Shown here: positions 33,308-42,258 of the stretch, piece after piece
Layout: each line of letters opens with the position of its first letter
Numbering within the stretch: the stretch's first letter is position 1
Assembly (NCBI GenBank): GCA_900104495.1
Contig: FMXS01000003.1
Location: 434,001 to 498,000 of the forward strand
Reading direction: 5' to 3'
Length of the DNA: 64,000 nucleotides
Source: Ruminococcaceae bacterium FB2012
GTDB lineage: Bacteria; Bacillota; Clostridia; Oscillospirales; Ruminococcaceae
The notes under the pieces: model-generated
Seen by the model: the letters and a program-made list of their open reading frames with translations, nothing else
Database searches by the model: none
What the model was told of the DNA's origin: nothing
Program-made: the position numbers and the translations under genes

Positions 33308-36300
33308 TTACTTCTCGTCGCTGTAGAGCTTGGAGAATCTTACGAGGTAATCGTATCTGTCCGCTGCGTTCTTGATAGCCTTGTCGAAGAGCTTTTCTGC
33401 TCTCTCGGGGTTCTGCTTAACCAGCGAGTTGTAACGAACCTCGCCCATGAGGAAGTCCTTGTAATCCTTGGACGGAGCCTTGCTGTCCAGCGAGAAGGGA
33501 TTCTTGCCGTCCAGCTTCAGCTGAGGATTGTATCTGTAAAGGTGCCAGTAACCGCACTCAACAGCCTTCTTCTCCTCGGTCTGAGCAATGGACATACCGC
33601 CCTTGATGCCGTGGTTGATACACGGAGCATAAGCGATTATCAGCGAAGGACCGTGATAAGCCTCAGCCTCGTTGATAGCCTTGATGCACTGGTTCATGTC
33701 AGCACCCATGGAAACGTGTGCAACATAAACGTAGCCGTAGCTCATAGCGATGCCTGCGAGGTCCTTCTTCTTGACTTCCTTACCGGCTGCCGCGAACTGA
33801 GCGATAGCGCCGGTAGGTGTGGACTTGGAGGACTGTCCGCCGGTGTTGGAGTAAACCTCGGTATCAAATACGAAGATGTTTACATCCTCGCCGGAAGCGA
33901 TAACGTGGTCAAGGCCGGAGAAGCCGATATCATAGGCCCAGCCGTCGCCGCCGAAGATCCACAGGGACTTCTTGCGGAGGAAGTCTGCATCCTTCAGGAT
34001 CTCCTGAGAAGCCTTGGTCTTGTCCTTCTTGAGGGCAGCAACAAGAGCCTCGGTAGCGGGAGTATTTGCAGCGCCGTCGTCAACGGTGGAGAGATAACCC
34101 TCGATAGCCTTCTTGAGGTCGGCCTTCTTGGTGGTCTTCTCCAGCTCGAGGACCTTAGCGATAGTTCTCTGACGGATAGTGTTCTGAGCAAGGAACATAC
34201 CGTAGCCGTACTCAGCGTTGTCCTCAAACAGGGAGTTAGCCCAAGCGGGACCCTTGCCTGCCTTGTTCTTGGTGTAAGGAGTCGAAGGAGCCGAGCCGCC
34301 CCAGATAGAAGAGCATCCTGTAGCGTTAGCTACATACATTCTGTCGCCGAAGAGCTGTGTTACGAGCTTGGCGTAAGGAGTTTCGCCGCAGCCTGCGCAT
34401 GCGCCCGAGAACTCAAGCAGGGGCTGCTTGAACTGCGAGCCCTTAACGGTGGTAGCCTTGAACTTCTCAAGTACCTCAGGCTTCTCAGCGAGAGTCAGAC
34501 CGTAGTTGAATACCTCCTGCTCAGCAAGCTGGCTCTCAAGAGGCATCATGGACAGTGCCTTGTTGCCCTTCTTGCCGGGACATACGTTCACGCAGGAGCC
34601 GCAGCCTGTGCAGTCGAGAGCAGACATTGTCATAACGAAGTTGTATCCGGGCATACCGGTCATCGGAACAGCCTTCTCCTGAGCAAGCTTGGGAGCCTTC
34701 TTCAGCTCGGCGTCGGTCATGACAACGGGACGGATAACAGCATGAGGACATACATAAGAACAGAAATTACACTGGATGCAGTTGTCGCCGTTCCAGGCAG
34801 GAACATCAACAGCTATGCCGCGCTTCTCGAAAGCAGCGGAGCCCTGCGGGAAGGTACCGTCAGCCATATGAGTAAAGGTCGAAACGGGAAGAGTATCGCC
34901 TCTCTGCTCGTTGCAGGGGATCTGGATCTCGTTTACGAACTTCTCAAGGGTCTTGTCGGCGCACTTGGCCTTGGGCATACCCATAGCGGTATCCTTAGCC
35001 TTCTTCCAGGCGGCAGGGACCTTGACCTCAACTACCTGCTGATAGCCGGCGTCGATAGCGTCGTGGTTCATCTTAACGATAGCGTCGCCCTTTCTGGAAT
35101 AAGAAGCAGTAGCGGCGTCCTTCATATACTTAACGGCATCCTCGATCGGGATGATGCCTGCCAGCTTGAAGAATGCAGACTGGAGCACGGTATTGATCCT
35201 CTTGCCGAGGCCGACTTCCTTACCGATCTTCACGCCGTTGATAGTATAGAACTTGATATTGTTGTTGGCGATAGTTCTCTTTACCTGTCCGGGGAGGTGC
35301 TTCTCCAGCTCCTTGGCATCCCACTGGCAATTGAGCAGGAATGTTCCGCCGGGCTTGATGTCGGAAACCATATCATACTTGTTGATATAGCTCTCGTTAT
35401 GACAGGCAACGAAATCAGCCTGATTGATGAGGTAGGTGGACTTGATGGGAGTCTTGCCGAATCTCAGGTGAGAAACGGTAACGCCGCCGGACTTCTTGGA
35501 GTCATAGGCGAAGTAAGCCTGAGCGAAGAGATCGGTGTGGTCGCCGATGATCTTGATAGAGTTCTTGTTGGCGCCTACCGTACCGTCAGCGCCGAGGCCC
35601 CAGAACTTGCAGGCGGTAGTGCCGGCGGGAGCGGAGTCCAGCTTCTCCTCAACGGGGAGAGACAGGTTGGTAACGTCGTCCTCGATGCCGATAGTGAAGC
35701 GGGGCTTGAAGGTATCCTTCCAGCTTGCGTTCCAGAAAACAGCCTTGATCTGAGCGGGAGTAGTATCCTTGGATCCGAGGCCGTATCTGCCGGAGGCAAC
35801 GGGGATGTCGTGGAACTTAGTGCCCTTGAGGGCGGCTACAACGTCAAGGAAGAGAGGCTCGCCGAGAGAACCGGGCTCCTTGGTCCTGTCGAGAACAGAG
35901 ATCTGCTCGCAGGTATCGGGGATAGCCTCGATCAGCTTGTCCGCGCGGAAAGGTCTGTAAAGACGTACCTTAACGAGACCGAGCTTGGTGCCTTCGTTGG
36001 CGTTGAGGTAATCGATAGTCTCTTCGATAGTATCGCATACGGAGCCCATAGCAACGATAACGTGAGTAGCGTCGGGAGCGCCGTAGTAGTTGAACAGCTT
36101 ATAGTCGGTGCCGATCTTCTCGTTCACCTTGTTCATATACTCCTCTACGATGCCGGGGATAGCGTCATAGTAGGGGTTGCAGGCTTCACGGGCCTGGAAG
36201 AAGATATCGCCGTTCTGAGCGGTACCGCGGAGTACGGGATGCTCAGGATTGATAGCTCTCTTTCTGAAAGCCTCGATAGCGTCCATATCCACCATTTCGG

Positions 36301-36874
36301 CAACGTCCTTCTGATCCCAGACTTCGATCTTCTGGATCTCGTGGGAAGTACGGAAGCCGTCGAAGAAATGCAGGAAAGGAACTCTGCCCTTGATAGTGGA
36401 CAGGTGAGCGACTGTACCGAGGTCCATAACTTCCTGAACGTTGGACGAGCAGAGCATAGCAAAGCCGGTCTGACGGCAGGCATAGATATCGGAGTGGTCA
36501 CCGAAGATGTTCAGAGCGTGGGAAGCTACGCATCTTGCGGAAACGTGGATAACGCAGGGAAGCAGTTCGCCGGCGATCTTATACATATTCGGGATCATAA
36601 GGAGCAGACCCTGGGAAGCGGTATAAGTCGTGGTAAGAGCACCTGCGGAGAGGGAGCCGTGAACGGCACCGGCTGCGCCGGCCTCAGACTGCATCTCGGT
36701 AACCTTAACGGGTGTGCCGAAGATATTCTTCTGACCCTTTGCAGACCACTCGTCTGTGTGCTCCGCCATTACGGACGAAGGTGTGATCGGATAGATAGCA
36801 GCGACTTCTGTAAACGGGTAGGATGCCCATGCAGCAGCGTTGTTACCATCCATGGTTTTCATTTTTCTTGCCAT
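33308..36874 (-). CDS. nifJ: Pyruvate:ferredoxin (flavodoxin) oxidoreductase
   Basis: A single-chain PFOR of 1188 residues oxidising pyruvate with CoA to acetyl-CoA, CO2 and reduced ferredoxin; the central oxygen-sensitive step of anaerobic fermentation. Visible are domain I (YPITPSSVMAEHTDEW), the two ferredoxin-type clusters (CIQCNFCSYVCPHAV and CTGCGSCVNVCPGKK), the cluster-A cysteine and thiamine-diphosphate region (CAGCGETPYAKL, NATGCSSIWGG, GDGWAYDIGFSGLDH) and the C-terminal Cys-containing tail. ATG 36874 (MARKMKTMDGN) follows AAAGGA at 12 bases. It is monocistronic with a consensus promoter. Confidence 0.97.
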   Translation of the reverse strand: MARKMKTMDGNNAAAWASYPFTEVAAIYPITPSSVMAEHTDEWSAKGQKNIFGTPVKVTEMQSEAGAAGAVHGSLSAGALTTTYTASQGLLLMIPNMYKIAGELLPCVIHVSARCVASHALNIFGDHSDIYACRQTGFAMLCSSNVQEVMDLGTVAHLSTIKGRVPFLHFFDGFRTSHEIQKIEVWDQKDVAEMVDMDAIEAFRKRAINPEHPVLRGTAQNGDIFFQAREACNPYYDAIPGIVEEYMNKVNEKIGTDYKLFNYYGAPDATHVIVAMGSVCDTIEETIDYLNANEGTKLGLVKVRLYRPFRADKLIEAIPDTCEQISVLDRTKEPGSLGEPLFLDVVAALKGTKFHDIPVASGRYGLGSKDTTPAQIKAVFWNASWKDTFKPRFTIGIEDDVTNLSLPVEEKLDSAPAGTTACKFWGLGADGTVGANKNSIKIIGDHTDLFAQAYFAYDSKKSGGVTVSHLRFGKTPIKSTYLINQADFVACHNESYINKYDMVSDIKPGGTFLLNCQWDAKELEKHLPGQVKRTIANNNIKFYTINGVKIGKEVGLGKRINTVLQSAFFKLAGIIPIEDAVKYMKDAATASYSRKGDAIVKMNHDAIDAGYQQVVEVKVPAAWKKAKDTAMGMPKAKCADKTLEKFVNEIQIPCNEQRGDTLPVSTFTHMADGTFPQGSAAFEKRGIAVDVPAWNGDNCIQCNFCSYVCPHAVIRPVVMTDAELKKAPKLAQEKAVPMTGMPGYNFVMTMSALDCTGCGSCVNVCPGKKGNKALSMMPLESQLAEQEVFNYGLTLAEKPEVLEKFKATTVKGSQFKQPLLEFSGACAGCGETPYAKLVTQLFGDRMYVANATGCSSIWGGSAPSTPYTKNKAGKGPAWANSLFEDNAEYGYGMFLAQNTIRQRTIAKVLELEKTTKKADLKKAIEGYLSTVDDGAANTPATEALVAALKKDKTKASQEILKDADFLRKKSLWIFGGDGWAYDIGFSGLDHVIASGEDVNIFVFDTEVYSNTGGQSSKSTPTGAIAQFAAAGKEVKKKDLAGIAMSYGYVYVAHVSMGADMNQCIKAINEAEAYHGPSLIIAYAPCINHGIKGGMSIAQTEEKKAVECGYWHLYRYNPQLKLDGKNPFSLDSKAPSKDYKDFLMGEVRYNSLVKQNPERAEKLFDKAIKNAADRYDYLVRFSKLYSDEK

Positions 36875-36970
36875 GTTTAGTATCATTCCTTTCATTTGAT
36901 TTGTACCTGTGATGGCTTAGAATTTTTCGATTAGCGGACGCAGTTTCCCCGCACCCGCCTTATCTATTCT

Positions 36971-36999
36971 ATTATAGCACTTCTTTCCTGTTTTGTAAA
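36971..36999 (-). promoter_or_regulatory. Sigma-A promoter of nifJ
   Basis: On the minus strand TTTACA, 17 bases, TATAAT. The leader is about 95 bases and shows no clear regulatory fold. Confidence 0.85.
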
Positions 37000-37059
37000 T
37001 AGGCTTTTTGCAAAGAGTTGATATTTTTTTTTGTGACTTTTGACATATACTTTTACTGC

Positions 37060-37783
37060 CTTGCGCATTGAAAAATCGGTCTGTCACTTTGCTCAACGGA
37101 TCACAGTCTGACGGGACAGATCACAATTGTCCGGGGCAAACGATCAGCTCTGCGCAAATGAGGGGAGCACGCCCAAAAAGCGAGCCGCGTTGGGGCAGAG
37201 TGAACGTCGCGACCAACGGGAGCAAAGTGAACGCCGCCCCAACACTGCCCGGCGGCGAGCGGGGGGATGGGGGCGGAGCCCCCATTTTGATAATCAGCTA
37301 TGCTCAAATGTGTGGGAGCAAGCAAGCTATGCTCAAATGTGTGGGAGCAAGCCCGGAGCCCAACTCGGTTCGTCGGGGAACGGAAAGACGCTCGTTCGCT
37401 TCGCTCCACTCGCTGTTTCCTGCGAGTGCGGGAGGACACCTTTCCCCGGCGCTGAGTATGATTTGTCCACGAAAAAAAGAGTAGAGAAACTTCTTCGTTT
37501 CCCTACTCTTTTCTTGTGCAGCGCCGGGGTCGTCGCTGACGCGCCGAACGAGGCTCTGCCTCGAGCTCCGCTTAGGGCTCTGCCCTAAGAACCCGCCAAG
37601 GGCTACCGCGCCCTTGGATGGGCGGAACGCGCTTCGCGGTTGGTTTACTGCTTTGTGCGGCCCCGCCGCATCGCTATCTTGTTTCCTGCACTCCGTTGAT
37701 TGCGGCGGAGATGCGCCGTCCGCGCTAGGACCACGCCCCTGCCGCTTCGCGGTTGGGTTTACCGCTTTTGATAGCGCTCGGAC
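37060..37783 (-). repeat. Dispersed 3'-UTR element, copy E, downstream of the aquaporin gene
   Basis: Reading on the minus strand from the aquaporin stop: CCGCGAAGCGGCAGGGGCGTG, CTCCGCCGCAATCAACGGAG, GATAGCGATGCGGCGGGG, AAACCAACCGCGAAGCGCG, AGGGCAGAGCCCT, GAGGCAGAGCCTC, CGTCAGCGACGACCCCGG, the nested terminator stem, CGTGGACAAATCATACTCAG, GCACTCGCAGGAAACAGCGAG and GCGTCTTTCCG. Beyond it lie two direct copies of GCTATGCTCAAATGTGTGGG and a GGGGGCGGAGCCCCC hairpin. The region 37060-37250 shows no gene. Confidence 0.75.
37472..37508 (-). terminator. Intrinsic terminator nested in element copy E
   Basis: On the minus strand GAGTAGGGAAAC and GTTTCTCTACTC pair and are followed by seven T; probable aquaporin transcript end. 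Confidence 0.8.
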
Positions 37784-38488
37784 TTATTGACGGTCCTTGT
37801 CTTTGATAAGGATAACGTAGATCATCGCAGCTATGAATGCTCCGCACATGGGCGCAATGATGAATATGAACATATGCAGCAGCGACTTTCCGCCGGTGGC
37901 AATGGAACCGAAAAGCGCCGGCCCGATGCTCCTCGCAGGATTGACAGATGTGCCCGTCAGAGGAATGCCGATCAGATGAACAAAGGTAAGCGCCAGCCCG
38001 ATGAACAGTCCCGCGTGCTTGCTTGTGCCTTCGTCCCTGCTTCCCGTAACGGAAAGAACGAACAGTACAAATACCGCCGTGAGAATGATCTCAACAATAA
38101 ACGCTCCGAAGAAGTTGAGCTTTGCCGCACTGTAATCTCCGAACATATTTGCACCGAAGCCGCAGTCTTTTATATTTATCTTGCTGCAGGCAACGATTAT
38201 CAGATGGCAGAGCGATGCGAATACCGAACCCGCTATCTGTGCCACACTGTAAGCGATAGCGTCCTGGAGGGACATTCTCTTGTCAAAGTACATTGCAAAG
38301 GATACCGCGGGGTTAAGATGCGCACCGCTGATCTTTCCTATCGTGTACGCAGCCACGACGATGGAAAGTCCGAAGGCCAGCGAGATCGCCACAAGATTGC
38401 CTCCGAATATGGCGGTGCCGCAGCCGAAGAACACAAGACCGAAGGTCCCCAGGAATTCGGCAAGCAGCTTTTGTGATTTGGTATACAT
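37784..38488 (-). CDS. Aquaporin / MIP family channel
   Basis: A six-helix membrane channel of 234 residues for water or small uncharged solutes. It has the two half-helix motifs GAHLNPAVSFAMYF and TGTSVNPARSIGPALFG, and the N-terminal AEFLGTFGLVFFGCGTA. The TSVNPARS surroundings resemble AqpZ more than GlpF, where the second motif is usually NPARD, so water is the likelier substrate; this is inference. ATG 38488 follows GGGAGGATGATAAAA; earlier in-frame ATGs overlap the ribosome site. Element copy E follows as its 3' untranslated region. Confidence 0.92.
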   Translation of the reverse strand: MYTKSQKLLAEFLGTFGLVFFGCGTAIFGGNLVAISLAFGLSIVVAAYTIGKISGAHLNPAVSFAMYFDKRMSLQDAIAYSVAQIAGSVFASLCHLIIVACSKINIKDCGFGANMFGDYSAAKLNFFGAFIVEIILTAVFVLFVLSVTGSRDEGTSKHAGLFIGLALTFVHLIGIPLTGTSVNPARSIGPALFGSIATGGKSLLHMFIFIIAPMCGAFIAAMIYVILIKDKDRQ

Positions 38489-38519
38489 TTTTATCATCCT
38501 CCCAAACAAGAAAATTATC

Positions 38520-38577
38520 GACCCGTATATGAACTTCGGGTCAATATTATTTTAACTCATTTTTACGGGTTTGTCCA
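38520..38577 (-). promoter_or_regulatory. Aquaporin promoter and leader inverted repeat
   Basis: On the minus strand TGGACA (38572-38577), 17 bases, TAAAAT (38549-38554). Just downstream GACCCG and CGGGTC (38520-38542) form an inverted repeat with an 11-base centre, a possible operator. Confidence 0.6.
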
Positions 38578-38679
38578 GTCTAAAAAAGCGATACCGCAAA
38601 TTTTTTCCGATTTATACAAAGCGGACGCACCCAATCGAAGCACTATGCACAAGAGGCGCGTCAGCGAGCCGACGCTGAA

Positions 38680-38761
38680 ATAATAAAGGATCCGCCTGCG
38701 GTGACGGTTCTTAAAACCGTCCGCGGAGCGGACTCCTTCATTATTATTTCTTCATTATTCT
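38680..38761 (-). terminator. Bidirectional hairpin terminator after the GH25-FnIII gene
   Basis: AAGGATCCGCCTGCGG and CCGCGGAGCGGACTCCTT pair with an inner GACGGTT/AACCGTC arm; AT-rich runs lie on both sides. The AAGGAGTCCGC sequence recurs near 9611 and 9734. Confidence 0.7.
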
Positions 38762-41700
38762 TTAGTCTTGCGGAACGATCAGCTTGCCTTTTTTGAGGGT
38801 GGCAAGCATGGCGAGGTTCTGCTCGGCGGTGCCTTCGTAGCCCTTGATAGCGTTGGCTATGGCTATCTTCTCCTGGAAGGCGTAGGTCTTTTCGATGCCC
38901 AGTTCGCCGAAGCCGTCGTAGAGCGTCCTGCACTGATCCGAGCAGGCGGGATAATACTTGATGCCCCTGGTCAGCACGCTGAGCTGTGAGGAGAACAGCG
39001 AGTTGAAGTTGGCGGCGTTGGTCACCGCGACTGCCTTGATCTTGAAGATGTTGCGGGTGCCGACCTTCAGTTTTTTCACGGTATAGGTCGTGGAGGTGGT
39101 GGTTGCGATCTTCTTGAAGGTGTTCTCCAGCGGGTCAAGGAGATAGATGTAATACTTGGAGCAGAGAGGAGCGGCGTCCCATTTCAGGGTGGCGGTGGTC
39201 TCCGTCTTGGAGGCCAGTCCCAGCTTGGGAGCCACGGGCTTCGGAGTTATTTCGTATACTGCCGAGGCCTTGGATGAACCGCCGGCGGGGACGGCGAGTA
39301 TCTTTATCTTATACATCTTTCCGCTGACAAGGCCCGTGAAGGTATACTTCGTATCCGTCACCGTGTTCTGGAGACGGTAGGTCTTGGTGGTCTCGTTATA
39401 GAGATAGGCCCTGTACTTCACGGCATCGGTCACCTTTTTCCACACCACGGTGACGGTGGAATCGGTGGCGGTGGTGGCCTTTATGCCCGTGGGAGCGTCC
39501 ACGGTCTTGGGCTGGGCGGCGGTATTTCCCGAAACGGCTGTCGAATACAGGAAGGTCCCGTCGGGGAAGATAGCCTTGACCTTGACGCTGTAAGCCGAGC
39601 CGGCAGTCAGACCCGTGAAGATATACTTCACCGCGGAGGCAGACAGAGTCCCTCTGCGGATAAAGGAGGCCGAACCGGGAGCCTTGATGTATGCCTCGTA
39701 GCCCGTTGCATAAGGTACGGTGTTCCAGGAGGCAGTCAGCGTGGTCTGAGCGGCGGAGGCGATCTTCACCGTGGGAGCGGTCTTTCCGCAGACGGCAGTG
39801 ACCGTTGCCGAAGAAACGCCGTAGTATCTGGTGTTCCCGCACTTGATATAGGGCCTTACATAAACACTGTACATACCCTTGGCGGTGACGGGCACCGTGT
39901 ATTTCAGTTCTGTGGTCTCCCCTACTTGAACGGGCTTGCTGCCGTATGCGGCGGCATAGACCATATATCCGTTGGCGCCGGCGGGAGCCGTCCAGGAGAC
40001 GGTATAGTTCGTATCCGTGGAGACAGTCTTGACATTTGTCGGAGCCGCGCACTTGGTAGCGCAGTTCAGCACTCCCGACTCAACGCCGTAGACCAGCTCG
40101 CTGGCGGTGCGGTAAAACGATCTCACCCTGAACTTCTGAGCGGTGCCTTCTTTAAGGCCGCCGACGGTGAATTCCGTCTGATTTGTCATCCCTGCGGAGA
40201 CGTAAACCTGACGGGCCTCGTCGTATCTCAGCACCTGGTAGCCTGCGATCTCCGCGGCGGAGGCGTTCCATTTGATGCTGACGGAATCGGCGGTCTTGGT
40301 CACGAATTTCAGCCCGGTTATCTTGTTGTCCTGCGTGCCCAGAACAACTTCGGGAGAATAGCGCTTGTAGTAGACTTTGCCGTTGGACTCGGTCAGCGCT
40401 CTTATCTTGAAGGTATAGGCGGCGGCAGGCTCCAGCCCCGTTACGGTCCAGCTGGTCTCGGAGGTGTTGGCGATGACGGTAAAGCTCCCCGTTTCACTGT
40501 TGAGCATACCCACGCTGTAAGAAACGGCGTTCTCAACGCCGGTCCAGCTGAGGGTCAGAGAGGTGGTAGTCCTTTCGGAACATCCGAAAGCAGTAGGCAC
40601 GAACTTCGAGAGAGCCAGCTCCTCCGAAGGTTCGCTGTACATCCTCTTCCCGTTTACCGTGATATAGGACATCACATAGTAATAGTAGTTGTCTGCGGTC
40701 AGGTCGATGCTCCGGGTCAGAGCTTTCTGCGCTCCGAGAGAGACGGCCGTTGTGTCGCTGTTTCCGCGCTTGAACACCTCGTAGCCCTCGGCTCCGGGGA
40801 CGGCGTCCCAGCAGAGAGTGACCTTATCAGAGATCTCGGCGGCGGTGCCGAAGTTGGCGGGGGCCGCGGGAGCAGTATACAAATGGTATCTTACGTTCAG
40901 GTCCGCCAGGGGGCTGGAAACGCCCTCAACGCGGCCGGCGGCGTACTGCCAGATATCGAAATTCCCCGCGAACTTGGTGCAGGTGGTATAATTGGCCAGC
41001 CAAAGAGGATACTTGGCCTGGAGCCTTTTGGCGTTCAAGTAATAGGTCATCCACTGGGGGTTGGAGTAAACGCCGGAGCGGTAGCCGTGTTCGGCGATCC
41101 TGTCGCAGAAGGCTTCCACGATGTCCGTTTTCTGCTCGGTGGTCAGACCTGCGGAATCGAGCCTTCCCACGGCGTTCTCAACGGTCTCCATATCAAAATA
41201 GACAGGAAGGTCCAGCTCCCAGCCCTTTATGTACTTGTAGACGAAATCGGCTTCCTCTTTGGCCTCGGCCACGGTTATAGCCTGGGTGTAGAAATAAACT
41301 CCCACCTCGAGGCCTGCGGCTTTGGCGCCCTTGAGATACTCAAGGAACTTGTCGTCAAGGACGAGAGTTCCCGCCTTGCCGTAGCCTCTGTAACCCGCAC
41401 GGAGGATGCAGAAGCTCACGCCCTGGGCCTTGACCTTCTCCCAGTCGATATTCCCCTGGAAGTAGCAGACGTCGATGCCGTAGCTCTTGGGAACGTTGGC
41501 GAACCTGTCCTGATGCACCAGCTTGTCTGCACCGTAGAGCGCCGACATGGGAAGATACATAGGCAGAGCCGCCGAAGCCACGGGGGCGGCCAGCTCGCTT
41601 CCCTCGGTGAGGCCGTTCATCAGACGGTCCACATACTTGTGGTAGGAAGGATCGTTCTCCGAACAGGGAACGGTATCGCCTTCAAAGACGTATTCTCCCA

Positions 41701-41971
41701 GCTTTTTCAGCTCGGGACTGCTTTCGATAAACCTTTCCTCGGCGGCCTTAGCGGAGAGTATCTCCCTGGGGACCGTTTCGGTGAAGGTCTTTTTAAGCTC
41801 CGGCTCCCTTTCCGCGGTGGGAGTATCCTCGACGGAGTTTTCCTCGGCGGCGGCAGCGGAAACGCCGGCGTTGGGACAGGCCGCGTCATTATCCGCGAAG
41901 GCGGGGGCGGCGGTATGAACGGACATCAGCAAAGCGATCAAAGCGCTGACGGCCGCACGTTTGATATTCAT
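38762..41971 (-). CDS. Secreted GH25 muramidase-like protein with seven FnIII domains
   Basis: An extracytoplasmic protein of about 1069 residues: signal peptide (ALIALLMSVHTAAPAFA), a low-complexity acidic stretch, then a GH25 domain at about 160-380 (GIDVCYFQGNIDWEKVKAQG, catalytic D-x-E in PVYFDMETVEN, WQYAAGRVEG). Seven fibronectin type III domains of about 85-90 residues follow, each with the L-x-W-x(5-8)-Y pattern (for example KVTLCWDAVPGAEGYEV, STVTVVWKKVTDAVKYRAY). It ends with a roughly 45-residue helical tail. ATG 41971 follows AAAGGATGATCTCT. Likely roles are remodelling or binding of own or foreign cell walls. There is no dockerin or sortase motif. Confidence 0.9.
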   Translation of the reverse strand: MNIKRAAVSALIALLMSVHTAAPAFADNDAACPNAGVSAAAAEENSVEDTPTAEREPELKKTFTETVPREILSAKAAEERFIESSPELKKLGEYVFEGDTVPCSENDPSYHKYVDRLMNGLTEGSELAAPVASAALPMYLPMSALYGADKLVHQDRFANVPKSYGIDVCYFQGNIDWEKVKAQGVSFCILRAGYRGYGKAGTLVLDDKFLEYLKGAKAAGLEVGVYFYTQAITVAEAKEEADFVYKYIKGWELDLPVYFDMETVENAVGRLDSAGLTTEQKTDIVEAFCDRIAEHGYRSGVYSNPQWMTYYLNAKRLQAKYPLWLANYTTCTKFAGNFDIWQYAAGRVEGVSSPLADLNVRYHLYTAPAAPANFGTAAEISDKVTLCWDAVPGAEGYEVFKRGNSDTTAVSLGAQKALTRSIDLTADNYYYYVMSYITVNGKRMYSEPSEELALSKFVPTAFGCSERTTTSLTLSWTGVENAVSYSVGMLNSETGSFTVIANTSETSWTVTGLEPAAAYTFKIRALTESNGKVYYKRYSPEVVLGTQDNKITGLKFVTKTADSVSIKWNASAAEIAGYQVLRYDEARQVYVSAGMTNQTEFTVGGLKEGTAQKFRVRSFYRTASELVYGVESGVLNCATKCAAPTNVKTVSTDTNYTVSWTAPAGANGYMVYAAAYGSKPVQVGETTELKYTVPVTAKGMYSVYVRPYIKCGNTRYYGVSSATVTAVCGKTAPTVKIASAAQTTLTASWNTVPYATGYEAYIKAPGSASFIRRGTLSASAVKYIFTGLTAGSAYSVKVKAIFPDGTFLYSTAVSGNTAAQPKTVDAPTGIKATTATDSTVTVVWKKVTDAVKYRAYLYNETTKTYRLQNTVTDTKYTFTGLVSGKMYKIKILAVPAGGSSKASAVYEITPKPVAPKLGLASKTETTATLKWDAAPLCSKYYIYLLDPLENTFKKIATTTSTTYTVKKLKVGTRNIFKIKAVAVTNAANFNSLFSSQLSVLTRGIKYYPACSDQCRTLYDGFGELGIEKTYAFQEKIAIANAIKGYEGTAEQNLAMLATLKKGKLIVPQD

Positions 41972-42062
41972 AGAGATCATCCTTTCATCGGCGCGCATAT
42001 TTTATGTCTCCGCCGACATCCAAAAAACACACAAAAAACACGAACACTTAAAGGTAATTATT

Positions 42063-42091
42063 ATTATAACCAACAAAACCGGATTTGTCAA
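42063..42091 (-). promoter_or_regulatory. Consensus promoter of the GH25-FnIII gene
   Basis: On the minus strand TTGACA, 17 bases, TATAAT; leader about 85 bases. Confidence 0.88.
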
Positions 42092-42164
42092 GGAATAAAT
42101 TACAAATTGGTTACATTTTCTTTTTGACTTTGTTTTTGACAAGCAACAAAAGGCCGTCGGACGG

Positions 42165-42193
42165 TTGACAAGCCTGTCTAAAAGTGGTATAAT
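42165..42193 (+). promoter_or_regulatory. Consensus promoter of the LRR-dockerin gene
   Basis: TTGACA, 17 bases, TATAAT, a perfect sigma-A match about 65 bases before the ATG. It is divergent from the GH25-FnIII promoter, about 75 bases away. Confidence 0.9.
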
Positions 42194-42258
42194 ATCAAAG
42201 CAGGACTATTATCATAAGACCGGTGCCGAAGCCGGTGATTTTATTAAGGAGGAAGACT

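Noticed and set aside
33257..36880. A 1207-codon open frame opposite nifJ
   Set aside because: Antisense shadow of PFOR; the minus-strand product has all catalytic motifs, while the plus-strand product is low-complexity without domains.
39926..42127. A 733-codon plus-strand frame opposite the GH25-FnIII gene
   Set aside because: Same reason: no domain, no ribosome site, and the opposite strand encodes a well-defined secreted protein.
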